Shown: positions 18,244-27,727, numbered from the stretch's first letter. The stretch is DNA of 64,000 nucleotides from JAUMBM01 sp964645715 (GCA_964645715.1 CAZYAO010000019.1:5138-69137); one strand, 5' to 3'. A program made the numbers and translations. Notes: generated by a model from the sequence alone, not told the origin.

Positions 18244-20620
18244 TGATAAACAGTATTCGCGTGACGGCGGCATCGGGCTCCGCTGTAAAGCCTGCATACC
18301 GCGCATTGGTCGTACTAAATACGAGATAGACACCTGTCTGTACCCGTCGGCCATTGTAATCGCGGCCGTCCCATATTGCCTGTCCCCCCAGCGCGCGGGT
18401 TTCATAGACCAGGCGACCAGTAACATCGGTGATTTTGATACTGGCATCCCTCGCTAACCCACGGATAGCAATGGGGCCATCATATTCAGGGCGTACCGGA
18501 TTCGGGTATACGGTTATATCTTTGGTATTTACCTTGCTGCCTGCCACAGCATCGCCCTGATAAGACACGATCCCCTTATCGGTAGCAACAAATACTTCGC
18601 CCGAACGCGGATTGACGGCGATATCGCGTATCAGGTTGTCGGGCAGGGGCGAGTTGCGGTCAGAGAAAAAGGCAATTTCTTCGCGCCCGTCGGCAGACAT
18701 GAGGTACAATCCATTGGTGGTGCCCACCCATTTTCTGTTGGCCCCATCCACGGCGATGCTCAGAACTGTCTGCGTTTTGAAGAGATATTCTGCAAAGTCA
18801 TTTCGCTCAACAATCCGGAGCGTACCGCTGCAACTGCTTTCGAGCGCTGAAGCCCCACATTCAAAGATGATGATTCCCTGTGCTGTCCCTACCCATACAT
18901 CTCCATTGAGATCAATGGCCACGCAGCGAACATCATTGGTTGGCAGGTTGCTGTTGCTCTGTGTAATTGACCGGCAGCGGTCGTCATTGACGTCTTCGAT
19001 CTTACCTTCACTAAATACCAGCAGCCCTGCCTGTGAGCCCCCCTCGACCCACCACTTATAGCCTGTCAGCGGATCAATGGCCAGCTGAAAAGGCCGGTTG
19101 AGTCCGCAGGTAGCTGAAAAACTCTTCCACTGCCCGTCTGGCGTCATTCGGTGCAGCGGCTCACCCTCTTTGGCTGTCTCATTGCCAATCCACAGATTGC
19201 CTTCTTTGTCGAAAGCCAGACTACTGACGCGGGTGCGATTGAGATCCCCGGCAGCATTTTGTAAGTACGAATTCTGATCGTTGTACAGTGTAAATGTCTC
19301 CCTGTCCCACTCCAACAAACCCTCATAGAAAGAACCGGCATACACCTTTCCATTGGTCGGATTGACCGCTATGGTCACTATGTCGAAAAGATCATCTTCC
19401 CGCTGTGAAGACAGGTCGAGGCCGGGTATGATTCCCTGAAAAGCGCGGGTATTCCAGCGATTGAAGATATTCCACTGGCCGTCAATCAGGCCGGCGATAC
19501 CGTGGTCAATTCCTCTGGCCGAAAGCGTAGCTGAGAGGGCACCCGTCGCCAGCCATAACTCATCTTCGTAAGTTGTAAGATCCCAACTAAGCTCTGAGTA
19601 GGGCGAGTTAAAAGACAAGTACTGGCACAGATCGTCGGTCACCTGATTGACATAGCGGAAGTCCCGCCATTCATCCCCAAACCACACACGCCCGTACTGA
19701 TCTTCCACCGCGTAGTTCGTCCGGCCAATACAGCCTCCTGCCAGCTGGCCGGCATTCCCCTGTTGGGTAAAATACAGTGCCTTGCCGTTGCCACAGCCCC
19801 CCGACAGGCAGCGATAGCCCGCGAGCAGATGGGTACCTTCCGCACTCAGATATGCCAGCCGAAGCCCCGGATCTGTTTCTGCATAAAAAAGCTCCACACG
19901 ATCGTTTTCCCAGACATACAGCGAACCGCCGACACCTATGTACAATTTATCTCCGTAAACCCCCAAAGCCGAGCAGTCATAGTCTGCAGGCAGGCCGTAA
20001 GGCTCTCCTATAAATGTCCACCTCCCAAAATCCGTGAGGTTCGCCTCGGTCAGCGCTACCCTGTACATCCCCTCCTCGGTGCCCGCATATAAATATCCCT
20101 GGTGCACAGCAACACCCTCTACTCCTACGCCCGTGAAAGTCGTGGAGAGGAAGCGTTCCTGTTCAATATCTACTACCGATACGCCATAGCCGGCGGCTAT
20201 ATACAGCCGCCCGTCATTCCCCACAAATAAATCCCGGATACTCTTGTCCCCGGTAAAATTGGTGAAATTTCGAATCTGAATGAGCGTCCGCACTTCGCCA
20301 TCCTTCCAAAGGTCTATCACATCATCTTCGTAGACCACCACCAGCACATCGCGGCCGGGAATGTAGCGGATCATCCGTATGGCAGATCCACTCAGCCCAT
20401 CTACTTTGCTGATGCGCCGAATGGACAACTCCTCTTTATCTATGGCCAGTAAAGCCTGTGGACTGGCATAAAAAATCTCTGCCTCGCTCTGCGTAACCCA
20501 GTAGCCAATCCGGTAAGGGAAATGCGCTCGCCAGCTGCCAATAGGCATTTCATTCTGCGCTTCCAGCGTCCAAGCTGCCAGTAAACACAGTAACAGTTGA
20601 GCTAATTTTCTATATGCCAT
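18233..20620 (-). CDS. porZ: Type IX secretion system protein PorZ-like beta-propeller
   Basis: The 795-residue product has a signal peptide (LAQLLLCLLAAWTLEAQ). Its N-terminal region reads IGSWRAHFPYRIGYWVTQSE and IDKEELSIRRISKVDGLSGS, characteristic of PorZ. Two beta-propellers of two-component-regulator type follow (DGRLYIAAGYGVSVVD, GNLWIGNETA, GDVWVGTAQGIIIF, NRKWVGTTNGLYLMS). The end is a T9SS C-terminal domain (VYPNPVRPEYDGPIAI, ITDVTGRLVYE, LQTGVYLV-like). In Porphyromonas, PorZ is a surface component of the T9SS attachment complex that delivers anionic LPS to cargo. The start at 20620 fits the signal peptide; an upstream ATG at 20665 is the alternative. Its 3' end overlaps lptC. Confidence 0.82.
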   Translation of the reverse strand: MAYRKLAQLLLCLLAAWTLEAQNEMPIGSWRAHFPYRIGYWVTQSEAEIFYASPQALLAIDKEELSIRRISKVDGLSGSAIRMIRYIPGRDVLVVVYEDDVIDLWKDGEVRTLIQIRNFTNFTGDKSIRDLFVGNDGRLYIAAGYGVSVVDIEQERFLSTTFTGVGVEGVAVHQGYLYAGTEEGMYRVALTEANLTDFGRWTFIGEPYGLPADYDCSALGVYGDKLYIGVGGSLYVWENDRVELFYAETDPGLRLAYLSAEGTHLLAGYRCLSGGCGNGKALYFTQQGNAGQLAGGCIGRTNYAVEDQYGRVWFGDEWRDFRYVNQVTDDLCQYLSFNSPYSELSWDLTTYEDELWLATGALSATLSARGIDHGIAGLIDGQWNIFNRWNTRAFQGIIPGLDLSSQREDDLFDIVTIAVNPTNGKVYAGSFYEGLLEWDRETFTLYNDQNSYLQNAAGDLNRTRVSSLAFDKEGNLWIGNETAKEGEPLHRMTPDGQWKSFSATCGLNRPFQLAIDPLTGYKWWVEGGSQAGLLVFSEGKIEDVNDDRCRSITQSNSNLPTNDVRCVAIDLNGDVWVGTAQGIIIFECGASALESSCSGTLRIVERNDFAEYLFKTQTVLSIAVDGANRKWVGTTNGLYLMSADGREEIAFFSDRNSPLPDNLIRDIAVNPRSGEVFVATDKGIVSYQGDAVAGSKVNTKDITVYPNPVRPEYDGPIAIRGLARDASIKITDVTGRLVYETRALGGQAIWDGRDYNGRRVQTGVYLVFSTTNARYAGFTAEPDAAVTRILFINGD

Positions 20621-20677
20621 AGTATTACATTTCACCTGTATCTCGTTATCGTTCAAATACCCCATGATGGTGACTTA

Positions 20678-20772
20678 CGGTGCTCTCCGGCGGCAGGTGC
20701 CGCCCGGGGAGCACCGCATACATACAAGCCTTTATGGCTGTTTTCGGCCACCTTCAGTGGCCAAAAACAGCT
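20678..20772. repeat. Pair of adjacent hairpins between nadD and porZ
   Basis: The first hairpin has arms at 20678-20694 and 20699-20716 (CGGTGCTC and GAGCACCG ends, one or two mismatches). The second has arms at 20736-20751 and 20757-20772 (GGCTGTTTTCGGCCAC against GTGGCCAAAAACAGCT, two mismatches). Both lie after the nadD stop and before porZ, probably as terminators of nadD transcription. Confidence 0.6.
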
Positions 20773-20787
20773 GCACTTACCTCTTAT

Positions 20788-21381
20788 CTAGCTCCCCACT
20801 TCCCGATAAAGATTGGTTTTCTCGAGATAGTGAAAAACTTCATCGGGCACCAGATACTGTACCGACTTACCCTCCTGCAGACACTTGCGTATGTAGGTAG
20901 CAGACAGCTGCATAAGCGGTGCCTGAAAAAAAGTTACTGAGGGATGATTTGCCAGTTCCGTCGCACCGCTATCGGGTCGGTTATATACATATATGGTATA
21001 GTCGCGCAGCAACACCTCATAATTTTTCCACTTGGGCAGCGTATCCAGGTTGTCAGCGCCCATGATGAGCACAAATGAACGATCGGGATATTTCTCCCGC
21101 AGGTAGCTGAGGGTATCGATTGTGTAGGAAGGCTTAGGCAATCTGAATTCTATATCGGAAGCCATGAGTCCGGGCGCATCCCCGACTGCCAGCCGCACCA
21201 AGTGCAGACGATCATAGTCTGATGCGAGTGTATGTCTGGCTTTCAGCGGATTGTGAGGGCTAACCACCAGCCACACCTCCTGCAAATCCGTCTGCGTTGC
21301 CATATAGTTAGCAATGATCATGTGCCCGGTATGCACCGGATTGAAAGATCCAAAAAACAAGCCCGTTTTCCGCTTCATCAC
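20788..21381 (-). CDS. nadD: Nicotinate-nucleotide adenylyltransferase
   Basis: The 197-residue product shows the nucleotidyltransferase signatures GLFFGSFNPVHTGHMIIA (with the HxGH motif), VVSPHNPLK, and the C-terminal ISATxIR-type motif (LSATYIRKCL). DRSFVLIMGADNLDTLPKW is typical of NadD. The enzyme joins ATP and nicotinate mononucleotide to form deamido-NAD in NAD synthesis, in the cytoplasm. The start could also be the second Met (21378). It is flanked by the porG-like gene upstream (32 bp) and porZ downstream, all in the same direction. Confidence 0.95.
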   Translation of the reverse strand: MMKRKTGLFFGSFNPVHTGHMIIANYMATQTDLQEVWLVVSPHNPLKARHTLASDYDRLHLVRLAVGDAPGLMASDIEFRLPKPSYTIDTLSYLREKYPDRSFVLIMGADNLDTLPKWKNYEVLLRDYTIYVYNRPDSGATELANHPSVTFFQAPLMQLSATYIRKCLQEGKSVQYLVPDEVFHYLEKTNLYREVGS

Positions 21382-21413
21382 TTATTCTTGTCATGGACAC
21401 CAGGCAACTCCCT

Positions 21414-22016
21414 TTACCGACTGCTGCGCCTGCCATAAGAGGGGCAGCGGAGATCACCGAAGTAGTACATCAGTCCGACCCCTGCAACCACATACATATC
21501 GTTGCGGCCTGCATCGCCCCGTTGCCGNNNNNNNNNNNNNNNNNNNNNNNNNNNNNNNNNNNNNNNNNNNNNNNNNNNNNNNNNNNNNNNNNNNNNNNNN
21601 NNNNNNNNNNNNNNNNNNNNNNNNNNNTAGGGAGAAAAAAAATGATTGCGCATGCCATGATCATAAGGCAGAAAATTGAACTCAAGCTGCGCGGAGCCGT
21701 CGACGATTACCGACTGAAAACTCAGGTTGCGTATTTGCTCGAAAGGATTGCGACTCTGGGCATCATAGGCCTCTACCTCTCCGTAGTTGCCGCTCAGTCG
21801 GAAAGCTATGCGTTCGTTAAAATTATAGCGTGCCGCCAGCCCCCCTGCCAGATTGAGATTATCAAGCCGGTAATCGGTATTGAGATCGCCAAAATAGGTG
21901 ATTGCTCCCATCCAGGGTCCCAGCTCCCAGCCCTTCATCTGTGCCGTTACCCTACCGGGCGCCAGCACGAGCACCGCAATCCAGGCAATCAGTATACAAA
22001 TTGTCAGTCGCTTCAT
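21414..22016 (-). CDS. porG: PorG-like (DUF6089) outer-membrane beta-barrel, interrupted by N gap
   Basis: The N-terminal part has a signal peptide (LTICILIAWIAVLVLAPG) and a barrel beginning WELGPWMGAITYFGDLNTDY, with alternating strands (AARYNFNERIAFRLSGNYGE). The C-terminal part beyond the gap ends GVGLMYYFGDLRCPSYG. The opening GxxxGAxxYFGDL and this ending match DUF6089 proteins, which include the T9SS outer-membrane component PorG. The 100 N at 21528-21627 replace an unknown length, so total size cannot be stated; frames on both sides happen to agree. The assignment to PorG is likely rather than certain. A TACCTTTG promoter element lies 21 bp before the start. Confidence 0.65.
   Translation of the reverse strand: MKRLTICILIAWIAVLVLAPGRVTAQMKGWELGPWMGAITYFGDLNTDYRLDNLNLAGGLAARYNFNERIAFRLSGNYGEVEAYDAQSRNPFEQIRNLSFQSVIVDGSAQLEFNFLPYDHGMRNHFFSPXXXXXXXXXXXXXXXXXXXXXXXXXXXXXXXXXXRQRGDAGRNDMYVVAGVGLMYYFGDLRCPSYGRRSSR
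21528..21627. other. Assembly gap, 100 N
   Basis: Exactly 100 undetermined bases inside the porG-like gene. The fixed length shows a scaffold placeholder, so the real distance is unknown. Confidence 0.95.
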
Positions 22017-22036
22017 ATTTCAGTAACTTCAGTCCA

Positions 22037-22044
22037 CAAAGGTA
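22037..22044 (-). promoter_or_regulatory. Promoter -7 element upstream of porG-like gene
   Basis: TACCTTTG on the minus strand matches TAnnTTTG and lies 21 bp before the ATG. No clear TTTG -33 element is visible. Confidence 0.5.
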
Positions 22045-22148
22045 GCACTAATTTTTGGAGAATACCGCGGACGGCATGCCCACAGTCTGTCTATAACGAT
22101 TGCCCCTGTTTGGCTGGTATGAGTACCCGGTATTTTATCGTTCCTGCC

Positions 22149-23084
22149 CTAACCCACAGTTCTTGCCTGCAGCGCCAAGGCCAGAGAGGCTCCCAGCCGG
22201 GCGTTGTTGAGCACCAGTTCTATGTTGGCAGCCAGGCTGCTCCCTGTCGTGAGCTGCTCCAGTGCATGCAACAGAAAAGGCGTAAGTGCCTTTCCCCTCA
22301 CCTGCCTGTCCGCCGCTAAAGCCATAGCTGACTGTATGGCCGGCTCAACGACATCTAAGGGCAGCTCATACGCCTGCGGAATCGGATTGGCTACTACCAC
22401 TCCACCGCCGCCCAATGCCCAGTGCCTATTTACTGCCGCTGCCATATCGACGACATCGTCAAAGCGATAATCGACCTGCAGCCCGCTGCGCCGACTGTAA
22501 AAAGCGGGAAAATCGTCTGTTTGAAACCCATAGACAGGCACCCCCAGCGTCTCCAGGTATTCCAGTGTGAGGGGCAGATCGAGGATTGCTTTTGCACCTG
22601 CCGTCACCACTGCCACCGGTGTCTGTCCCAGCTCCTGCAGATCAGCCGAAATGTCCATGCTCACACTTGCTCCCCGGTGCACCCCCCCGATTCCTCCGGT
22701 AGCAAATACCCCTATACCTGCCAGGTAGGCGATGCGCATGGTAGCTGCCACCGTAGTGGCGCCCGGCAGCCTGCGCGCCAGCAGTGCGCCCAGATCGCGT
22801 ACGCTTGCCTTGGCTACCGCCTGCCCGGCTTTGGCGAGCCTTTCAATATCCTCTGCGCTGAGTCCTGCCCGCAGTTGCCCGTCGAGCAGGGCAATGGTGG
22901 CTGGTACGGCACCTGCAGTCCGGATGGTCTCTTCCACCCGCATGGCCATGGCGGCATTGGCAGGAAACGACATACCGTGCGTGATAATGGTTGACTCCAG
23001 CGCTACCACAGCACGGCCTTCGGCCAGCGCCGTGGCCACTTCCTCAGAAGGCCTGAGCGGCAGCACTTGGCTAATTTTTTTCAT
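22149..23084 (-). CDS. psuG: Pseudouridine-5'-phosphate glycosidase
   Basis: The 311-residue product carries family hallmarks: VVALESTIITHGMSFPAN, ATIALLDGQLRAGL, KASVRDLGALLARR, TTVAATMRIAYLAGI and FATGGIGGVHRG, followed by DISADLQEL and VVTAGAKAILDLPLTLEYLETLGV. The enzyme splits pseudouridine 5'-phosphate into uracil and ribose 5-phosphate. The psuK-like kinase gene lies 32 bp upstream in the same direction, giving the two-step cytoplasmic pseudouridine salvage pathway. No dedicated pseudouridine transporter is next to the pair. Confidence 0.95.
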   Translation of the reverse strand: MKKISQVLPLRPSEEVATALAEGRAVVALESTIITHGMSFPANAAMAMRVEETIRTAGAVPATIALLDGQLRAGLSAEDIERLAKAGQAVAKASVRDLGALLARRLPGATTVAATMRIAYLAGIGVFATGGIGGVHRGASVSMDISADLQELGQTPVAVVTAGAKAILDLPLTLEYLETLGVPVYGFQTDDFPAFYSRRSGLQVDYRFDDVVDMAAAVNRHWALGGGGVVVANPIPQAYELPLDVVEPAIQSAMALAADRQVRGKALTPFLLHALEQLTTGSSLAANIELVLNNARLGASLALALQARTVG

Positions 23085-23116
23085 GTATTGATAGAAAAAT
23101 GGGCTCTGCCCTTTTT

Positions 23117-24037
23117 TTAAAAAAGACTACGCAGCTGCTCCAGCAGCTGCTGCTCGGAGAGCATACCGCTGACAGCGCCCTCTTCGCGCAGCGCCAGCGA
23201 CGCTGCCGCAAGGCCGGTTCGGGCGCAATCCTCTATCGGCCAGTTGCGCTTGCTCGACCAGATAAGCCCCGCCATAAAAGCATCGCCGGCACCTATGGTA
23301 CTCACTACCGGCCCCTGGGCTGCCGGCAATAGGTGAGTACCGTTGTAGTCAGCTGCAAATACACCCTCCGGTCCCAGCGTGATAAATACCCGCCGGAGGC
23401 CGGCTTTGAGCAGTGAGCGCGCCACGCGTTCAAGATCGGCCCTTGTACGGAGGATCTGTCCTGTCAGTGCCTCCGCCTGCCGGCGATTGGCCTTGATAGT
23501 GTGGTAAGCAGCCAGACGACCCAGCACGCGATTGCACAGCGTCACCGACACCGGGTCGATGTACAGCGGCACAGACCATTGTTGCCCGGCGATCCACGCC
23601 AGCGCTTCCTCCGAACAGTTGGCATCGACCATTATGGCCGAAGCCTGCTGCAACTCCGGCAGCCTCGTTGCCAGTTCTGTCGCCCCAAGCCGCTCCATGG
23701 CCGTCAAATCAGCGACACCCTGCTGTAAATCATGGTCTTGATTGAAGATGCTCAGACTCCAGCAGCCCTCGCCCTCCAGCTGCAGACTATGGCTTAGACC
23801 AATACCCGCCCGACGGGCGTGTGCCATAAGGCCATTGCTGAAGGGGTCGTTCCCAAAAACGCTTATAAGTTCTGTAGCTATGCCCAGGTGAACAAGATTT
23901 TCGGCCACATTGCGACCTACCCCTCCGGGTGCACGCATCACTTTGCCTGGCATCGACTCTCCCTCCTGTAAAGGTTCGTAGGGGAAAGCCAACAGGTCCG
24001 AAATGGCGGCACCAATGACAAAGACTGACTGACTCAT
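23117..24037 (-). CDS. psuK: PfkB-family kinase, probably pseudouridine kinase
   Basis: The 306-residue product has the PfkB ribokinase fold with APGGVGRNVAENLVHLG near residues 37-53, the second PfkB signature ending STIGAGDAFMAGLIW with catalytic Asp, and the ADP-binding VFITLGPEGVFAAD. The order kinase then psuG with 32 bp between them, plus GGVGRNVAENL, points to PsuK, which phosphorylates pseudouridine at the 5' position. The PfkB fold is certain; substrate assignment rests on context. Confidence 0.85.
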   Translation of the reverse strand: MSQSVFVIGAAISDLLAFPYEPLQEGESMPGKVMRAPGGVGRNVAENLVHLGIATELISVFGNDPFSNGLMAHARRAGIGLSHSLQLEGEGCWSLSIFNQDHDLQQGVADLTAMERLGATELATRLPELQQASAIMVDANCSEEALAWIAGQQWSVPLYIDPVSVTLCNRVLGRLAAYHTIKANRRQAEALTGQILRTRADLERVARSLLKAGLRRVFITLGPEGVFAADYNGTHLLPAAQGPVVSTIGAGDAFMAGLIWSSKRNWPIEDCARTGLAAASLALREEGAVSGMLSEQQLLEQLRSLF

Positions 24038-24063
24038 CTGCCTATTTTTGTGCGTATAAAGAA

Positions 24064-24105
24064 CTTTTATTGCTGCTCTCGGCAGTGATAAAAGCCAAAG
24101 CTTTT
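24064..24105. terminator. Hairpin region between GNAT and psuK genes
   Basis: CTTTTATTGCTGC (24064-24076) pairs with GCAGTGATAAAAG (24082-24094) using two G.T pairs. A smaller AAAAGC / GCTTTT stem (24090-24105) overlaps it and the GNAT stop codon. It probably ends GNAT transcription or separates it from psuK. Confidence 0.4.
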
Positions 24106-24589
24106 AGCTGCGCAACCTTGCCACCGGCAGGCCGGCGGCTTGAGGTCTAAGCATCTCCAAATGTGGGATGCCGTCCTCCAGGTATGGCCTCTGCAGGTCC
24201 TCAAAACCCAGCGACTGGTAAAATTCCTGCAAGTAGGCCTGCGCACCAATTTTTATATCCTGAGCGCCCCACAACGCAAAAAGCTGCTCAATGGAGTAAA
24301 CCATCAGCGCATATCCCAGTCCCTGCCCCCGCACGGTAGCCGATGCTGCCACCCTGCCGATGGATGCATAGGCCGGGTAAGAGACCCCTTGGGGCAAAAG
24401 TCGTGTGTGAGCAACCGCCAGACCAGCAGCGTCTGTACACCACACCATGTGCGCCAGCAAATCTTTGCCGTCGCAATCGAGATAACAACAGCGCTGCTCG
24501 ACAATGAATACCTCCTGTCGCAACTGCAACAGCTGATACAAAGTCGTAGTCGATACTTGGCTGAAGGGCGCACAATGAAATGTAAACAT
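24104..24589 (-). CDS. GNAT N-acetyltransferase, ElaA-like
   Basis: From the Met at 24589 the product has about 161 residues, beginning MFTFHCAPFSQVS. LYQLLQLRQEVFIVEQRC and DCDGKDLLAHM match ElaA-type acetyltransferases, and GRVAASATVRGQGLGYALM contains the acetyl-CoA loop RGQGLG. The frame continues upstream to a GTG at 24685 through the hairpin at 24636, which argues against that start. The acceptor substrate is unknown. The gene lies between the M16 peptidase gene upstream and psuK downstream. Confidence 0.82.
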   Translation of the reverse strand: MFTFHCAPFSQVSTTTLYQLLQLRQEVFIVEQRCCYLDCDGKDLLAHMVWCTDAAGLAVAHTRLLPQGVSYPAYASIGRVAASATVRGQGLGYALMVYSIEQLFALWGAQDIKIGAQAYLQEFYQSLGFEDLQRPYLEDGIPHLEMLRPQAAGLPVARLRS

Positions 24590-24635
24590 AGATTTTTTTT
24601 CGCAGTTTGAAAAATACAGCCCCTTTTCCATAAAT

Positions 24636-24675
24636 GCGACAGCCGGCGCCAGCGTTGGCTGGCGCCGGCTGTCGC
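24636..24675. terminator. Perfect 18-bp GC-rich hairpin
   Basis: Arms 24636-24653 (GCGACAGCCGGCGCCAGC) and 24658-24675 are exact reverse complements around GTTG. It lies just after the M16 peptidase stop in the minus direction. The downstream side has no long T-run (TTATGG then AAAAGGGG), so termination efficiency is uncertain. Confidence 0.65.
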
Positions 24676-24687
24676 CTGTCAGCACAA

Positions 24688-27543
24688 TTATTCCAAAATA
24701 TTGCCCTCGCGATCCATCAGTACAACGGTGCTGAAACCCAGATCGCGCAGACGCGGATACTGGGTCTTGGCATCCCCTGCCACTACATAGATCATCTGGC
24801 CCGGATTGATGTGCTGGCGTATCAGTGACTTGGCACCCTCCAGCGTCAGTTGGTTGGTAGCATCAATCTCGCGCTGGATGTAGTCCATGGGCAGGTTGAG
24901 CGTACTGATATTCTCCAGCAGATTAATTTTCTTACCCAGTGTCTCGTACTGGCGCGCACGGCTCTTGATGGCACTGGTACGCGTAATCTCAAGATCCTCA
25001 GCCGTAAATGTGTCGGCATAATCGGTCAGAATCTCGCGGAAAAGTTCTACTGCCTCACGAGTCACATTGGCACGCACACTGGCGCTGGCCAGGAAAAACC
25101 CTTGGTTGGGACGGCGATTGAAACTGGAATACGCACCATAGGTATAGCCGCGCTCTTCCCGCAGACGCTGGAACAGGCGACCTGAAGAACCGCTGCCGAG
25201 ACGTTCGTTGACCAATGCCATAGCATAAAAATTGGGGTCACTGCCCGGCAGACTTATCTTACCGATACGCACGACCGACTGCTTTGCATCGGGTATGTCG
25301 ATAAAATACAGCGCTGGCTGTGTTGCCGGCTGTACGAGCGGCACCAACTGCGCAGCCGTTTTGCGACTCTGCCAGCGAGTCTGTAGCGAATTGAGTGCTG
25401 CCAGTGTCTCTTCTTTACTCACATCACCTACTATATGGAAAGAAGCTACATTGGGTGCAAAAGCCCGGCTATAGTACGCTTTTAGATCATCGATCGTCAC
25501 AGCCGCCACTGTCGCTTCCGTACCGGTAGAGCTATTGGCCAGCGGATGCTTGTCACCATAAATCAGGCGGGTATATACCCGGGAAGCCACAAATTCAGGC
25601 CGGGCATTGAGCTGCTGAATGCGCGCTGCCGTACTTTGCTTAATACGGTCAAACTCTGCCGCATCCCAGCGGGGCTCCAGCAGAACCTCTTCCAGCAGCG
25701 CCACCGTGGGCTTAAAATTGCGGGCAAGGCAGCTCACATCGATGCTGATAAACTCCTGCGCTGCATTTACAAAAATGGAAGCACCTAGTTGCCCAATGGC
25801 GTCCTCAAGTTCTTCAGGCGTTTTGGTAGCAGTTCCCTCCAGCATCAAATCAGCCAGCAGGTTGGCTGTCCCGAGCTTGGCAGGCTCATCGAGCAACATG
25901 CCTCCCTTGAGGCGAATACTGAAGTTGACGATGGGCAGCTCGCTGTTTTCGATGCCGTAAACCGTCATCCCGTTGGTCAGCGCCTCCTTCCAGATAGCGG
26001 GCGCAGCAGCCACAGGCGCAGGCCCCAGCGGGGGCATGGTGCTGCGGTCAATGCGCGACGGCGTGCGGGGATAGTCTTCATTGCCCTCCTCTTTGGGGGC
26101 AGACTCGGCACCCTGTACGATAGGTTCTTCAACTACCTCCGCCTTAGCAGCTCCTGTCACGGCCAGCGACACCTTTCCTTTCGGAACAAAGCTGGTCATT
26201 ACATAAGGCTTGCCTTTTACATATTTGTTGTAGACACGCACTACATCCTCCTTCGTCACAGCCATGATGCTGCTGATTTCCTGCTGCAGTGCCTCCGGAC
26301 TTCCCTTAAACTCATTGGCCTGCGCAAGCTGGAAGGACTTGGACAATATGCTGGACAGCCCCTCATAAAAGCCCGTTTCAAGACTATTCTTGATGCGCTC
26401 CATATCGCGATCATCGATGCCCTTTTCCTCAAAGCGCTGCATACCTTCCTGAACGGCCACCAGCACCTCATCGAGATCCTTATCTCCTTTTGCCCGGCAT
26501 ACAATAGAAAATTTGCCGGCAATCTCCATACTGCTATTGAAAGCCCCTATCGAAGGCGCAAGGCTTTTCTCCTCAACGACCACCTGATAAAGCGGTGCAC
26601 GCTTGCCCTCGGTAAGCAATGAACCCAGGAATTGCAGTGCGTAGGTATCATCGTGGTTGGCGTCAACAGTGGGCCACACCATGCGCAACTCCGGCAGCTG
26701 CGCGAAGTTGTCCTCATGCATGAGCGAAACAGTGCTGCTGAGCTGACCCGGCATCGGCCTGATGGGACTCACCGCCGGACGGCTTGGGATTTCACTGAAG
26801 TAGTAATCAATCCACTTTTTCGTCTGCTCGAAATCGATATCCCCGGCAATGACCATGGTTGCATTGTTGGCACCGTACCACTTTTCGTAAAACTCCTTGA
26901 CATCGCCGAGTGTAGCTGCCTGCAGATCCTGCAGACTACCGATTACCTGCCAGTTGTAAGGATGATCGGCAGGATACATAGCCTTGTCAATTACATAACT
27001 GGTGTGGCCATAGGGCTGGTTGTCCACACGCTGCCGCTTTTCATTTTTGACAACCTCCTTCTCATTTTCAAGCACCGCATCGGTCACCGTATTAATCATG
27101 TAGCCCATGCGATCGCTCTCCATCCACAGGACGCGCTGCAGCGCATCCTTGGGCACCACTTCATAGTAGATGGTACCGTCATTCCAGGTACCCCCATTGA
27201 ATTCGCCGCCAGCGTCGTTGATGATTTTAAAAAAATTACCCTTGCCAACGTTCTCTGAGCTCTGAAACAGCATGTGTTCAAAGAAGTGTGCAAAGCCAGT
27301 GCGGCCCGGCTTCTCGCGATTACTGCCTACGTTGAACAGGATAGCTATTGACACGATAGGGTCTGAATCATCCTTGTGGAGGATGACATCCAGTCCGTTG
27401 GGAAGCGTGTATTTTTCGTAATCGATGGAAAAAGAAGCGGTATTGTCTTCGCGCTTACTAATAGCGCCCGTGCTGCGCTGACATCCGCTCACCACGAGCA
27501 GGAAGGCAAACAGCAGCAGGCTGGAAAAACGGATTGTATACAT
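24688..27543 (-). CDS. M16-family zinc peptidase, lipoprotein, two M16 repeats
   Basis: From the ATG at 27543 the product has 951 residues with a lipoprotein signal (FAFLLVVSGC, Cys21). The first M16 unit has the inverted zinc motif HFFEH at residues 86-90, with the downstream glutamate supplied by a NEKEVVKNEKR helix. The second M16 unit begins near residue 520 (AIWKEALTNGMTVYGIENSEL) and lacks HxxEH, as is usual for the non-catalytic half. It ends with the substrate-binding region ERGYTYGAYSSFNRRPN. It is likely a periplasmic peptide-degrading enzyme. An ATG at 27603 exists, but the signal peptide supports 27543. Confidence 0.92.
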   Translation of the reverse strand: MYTIRFSSLLLFAFLLVVSGCQRSTGAISKREDNTASFSIDYEKYTLPNGLDVILHKDDSDPIVSIAILFNVGSNREKPGRTGFAHFFEHMLFQSSENVGKGNFFKIINDAGGEFNGGTWNDGTIYYEVVPKDALQRVLWMESDRMGYMINTVTDAVLENEKEVVKNEKRQRVDNQPYGHTSYVIDKAMYPADHPYNWQVIGSLQDLQAATLGDVKEFYEKWYGANNATMVIAGDIDFEQTKKWIDYYFSEIPSRPAVSPIRPMPGQLSSTVSLMHEDNFAQLPELRMVWPTVDANHDDTYALQFLGSLLTEGKRAPLYQVVVEEKSLAPSIGAFNSSMEIAGKFSIVCRAKGDKDLDEVLVAVQEGMQRFEEKGIDDRDMERIKNSLETGFYEGLSSILSKSFQLAQANEFKGSPEALQQEISSIMAVTKEDVVRVYNKYVKGKPYVMTSFVPKGKVSLAVTGAAKAEVVEEPIVQGAESAPKEEGNEDYPRTPSRIDRSTMPPLGPAPVAAAPAIWKEALTNGMTVYGIENSELPIVNFSIRLKGGMLLDEPAKLGTANLLADLMLEGTATKTPEELEDAIGQLGASIFVNAAQEFISIDVSCLARNFKPTVALLEEVLLEPRWDAAEFDRIKQSTAARIQQLNARPEFVASRVYTRLIYGDKHPLANSSTGTEATVAAVTIDDLKAYYSRAFAPNVASFHIVGDVSKEETLAALNSLQTRWQSRKTAAQLVPLVQPATQPALYFIDIPDAKQSVVRIGKISLPGSDPNFYAMALVNERLGSGSSGRLFQRLREERGYTYGAYSSFNRRPNQGFFLASASVRANVTREAVELFREILTDYADTFTAEDLEITRTSAIKSRARQYETLGKKINLLENISTLNLPMDYIQREIDATNQLTLEGAKSLIRQHINPGQMIYVVAGDAKTQYPRLRDLGFSTVVLMDREGNILE

Positions 27544-27671
27544 TAGATCAGTTGATTTGAATGAAGGCGCTAAGATAAAAAACAAGATTTTTAATCCTGT
27601 CATAAACGGTGCAAATCAGCAGAATCATCCATGCCGGCAGTCAAAACGCGCTACAAACAGAGATTACCCTG

Positions 27672-27723
27672 CTTTTGAAAGGGCTTTGGAGCTGCTTCGG
27701 CAGCTCCAAAGCCCTTTCAAAAG
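27672..27723. terminator. Perfect 24-bp hairpin with TTCG loop
   Basis: Arms 27672-27695 and 27700-27723 pair exactly. The loop is C(TTCG)G, which forms an exceptionally stable tetraloop in RNA. The left arm contains GAAAGGGCTTTGGAGCTGC. It lies downstream of the outer-membrane protein's start and upstream of the M16 gene, so it separates two minus-strand transcripts oddly: it follows the 27779 gene's stop. Confidence 0.8.
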
Positions 27724-27727
27724 CGAA

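Noticed and set aside
17665..18447. Long version of the lptC frame starting at 18447
   Set aside because: The first 68 codons are the porZ region in another frame and place the lipoprotein signal internally.
25789..26622. 277-codon plus-strand frame
   Set aside because: It is antisense to the M16 peptidase gene and has no recognisable features.
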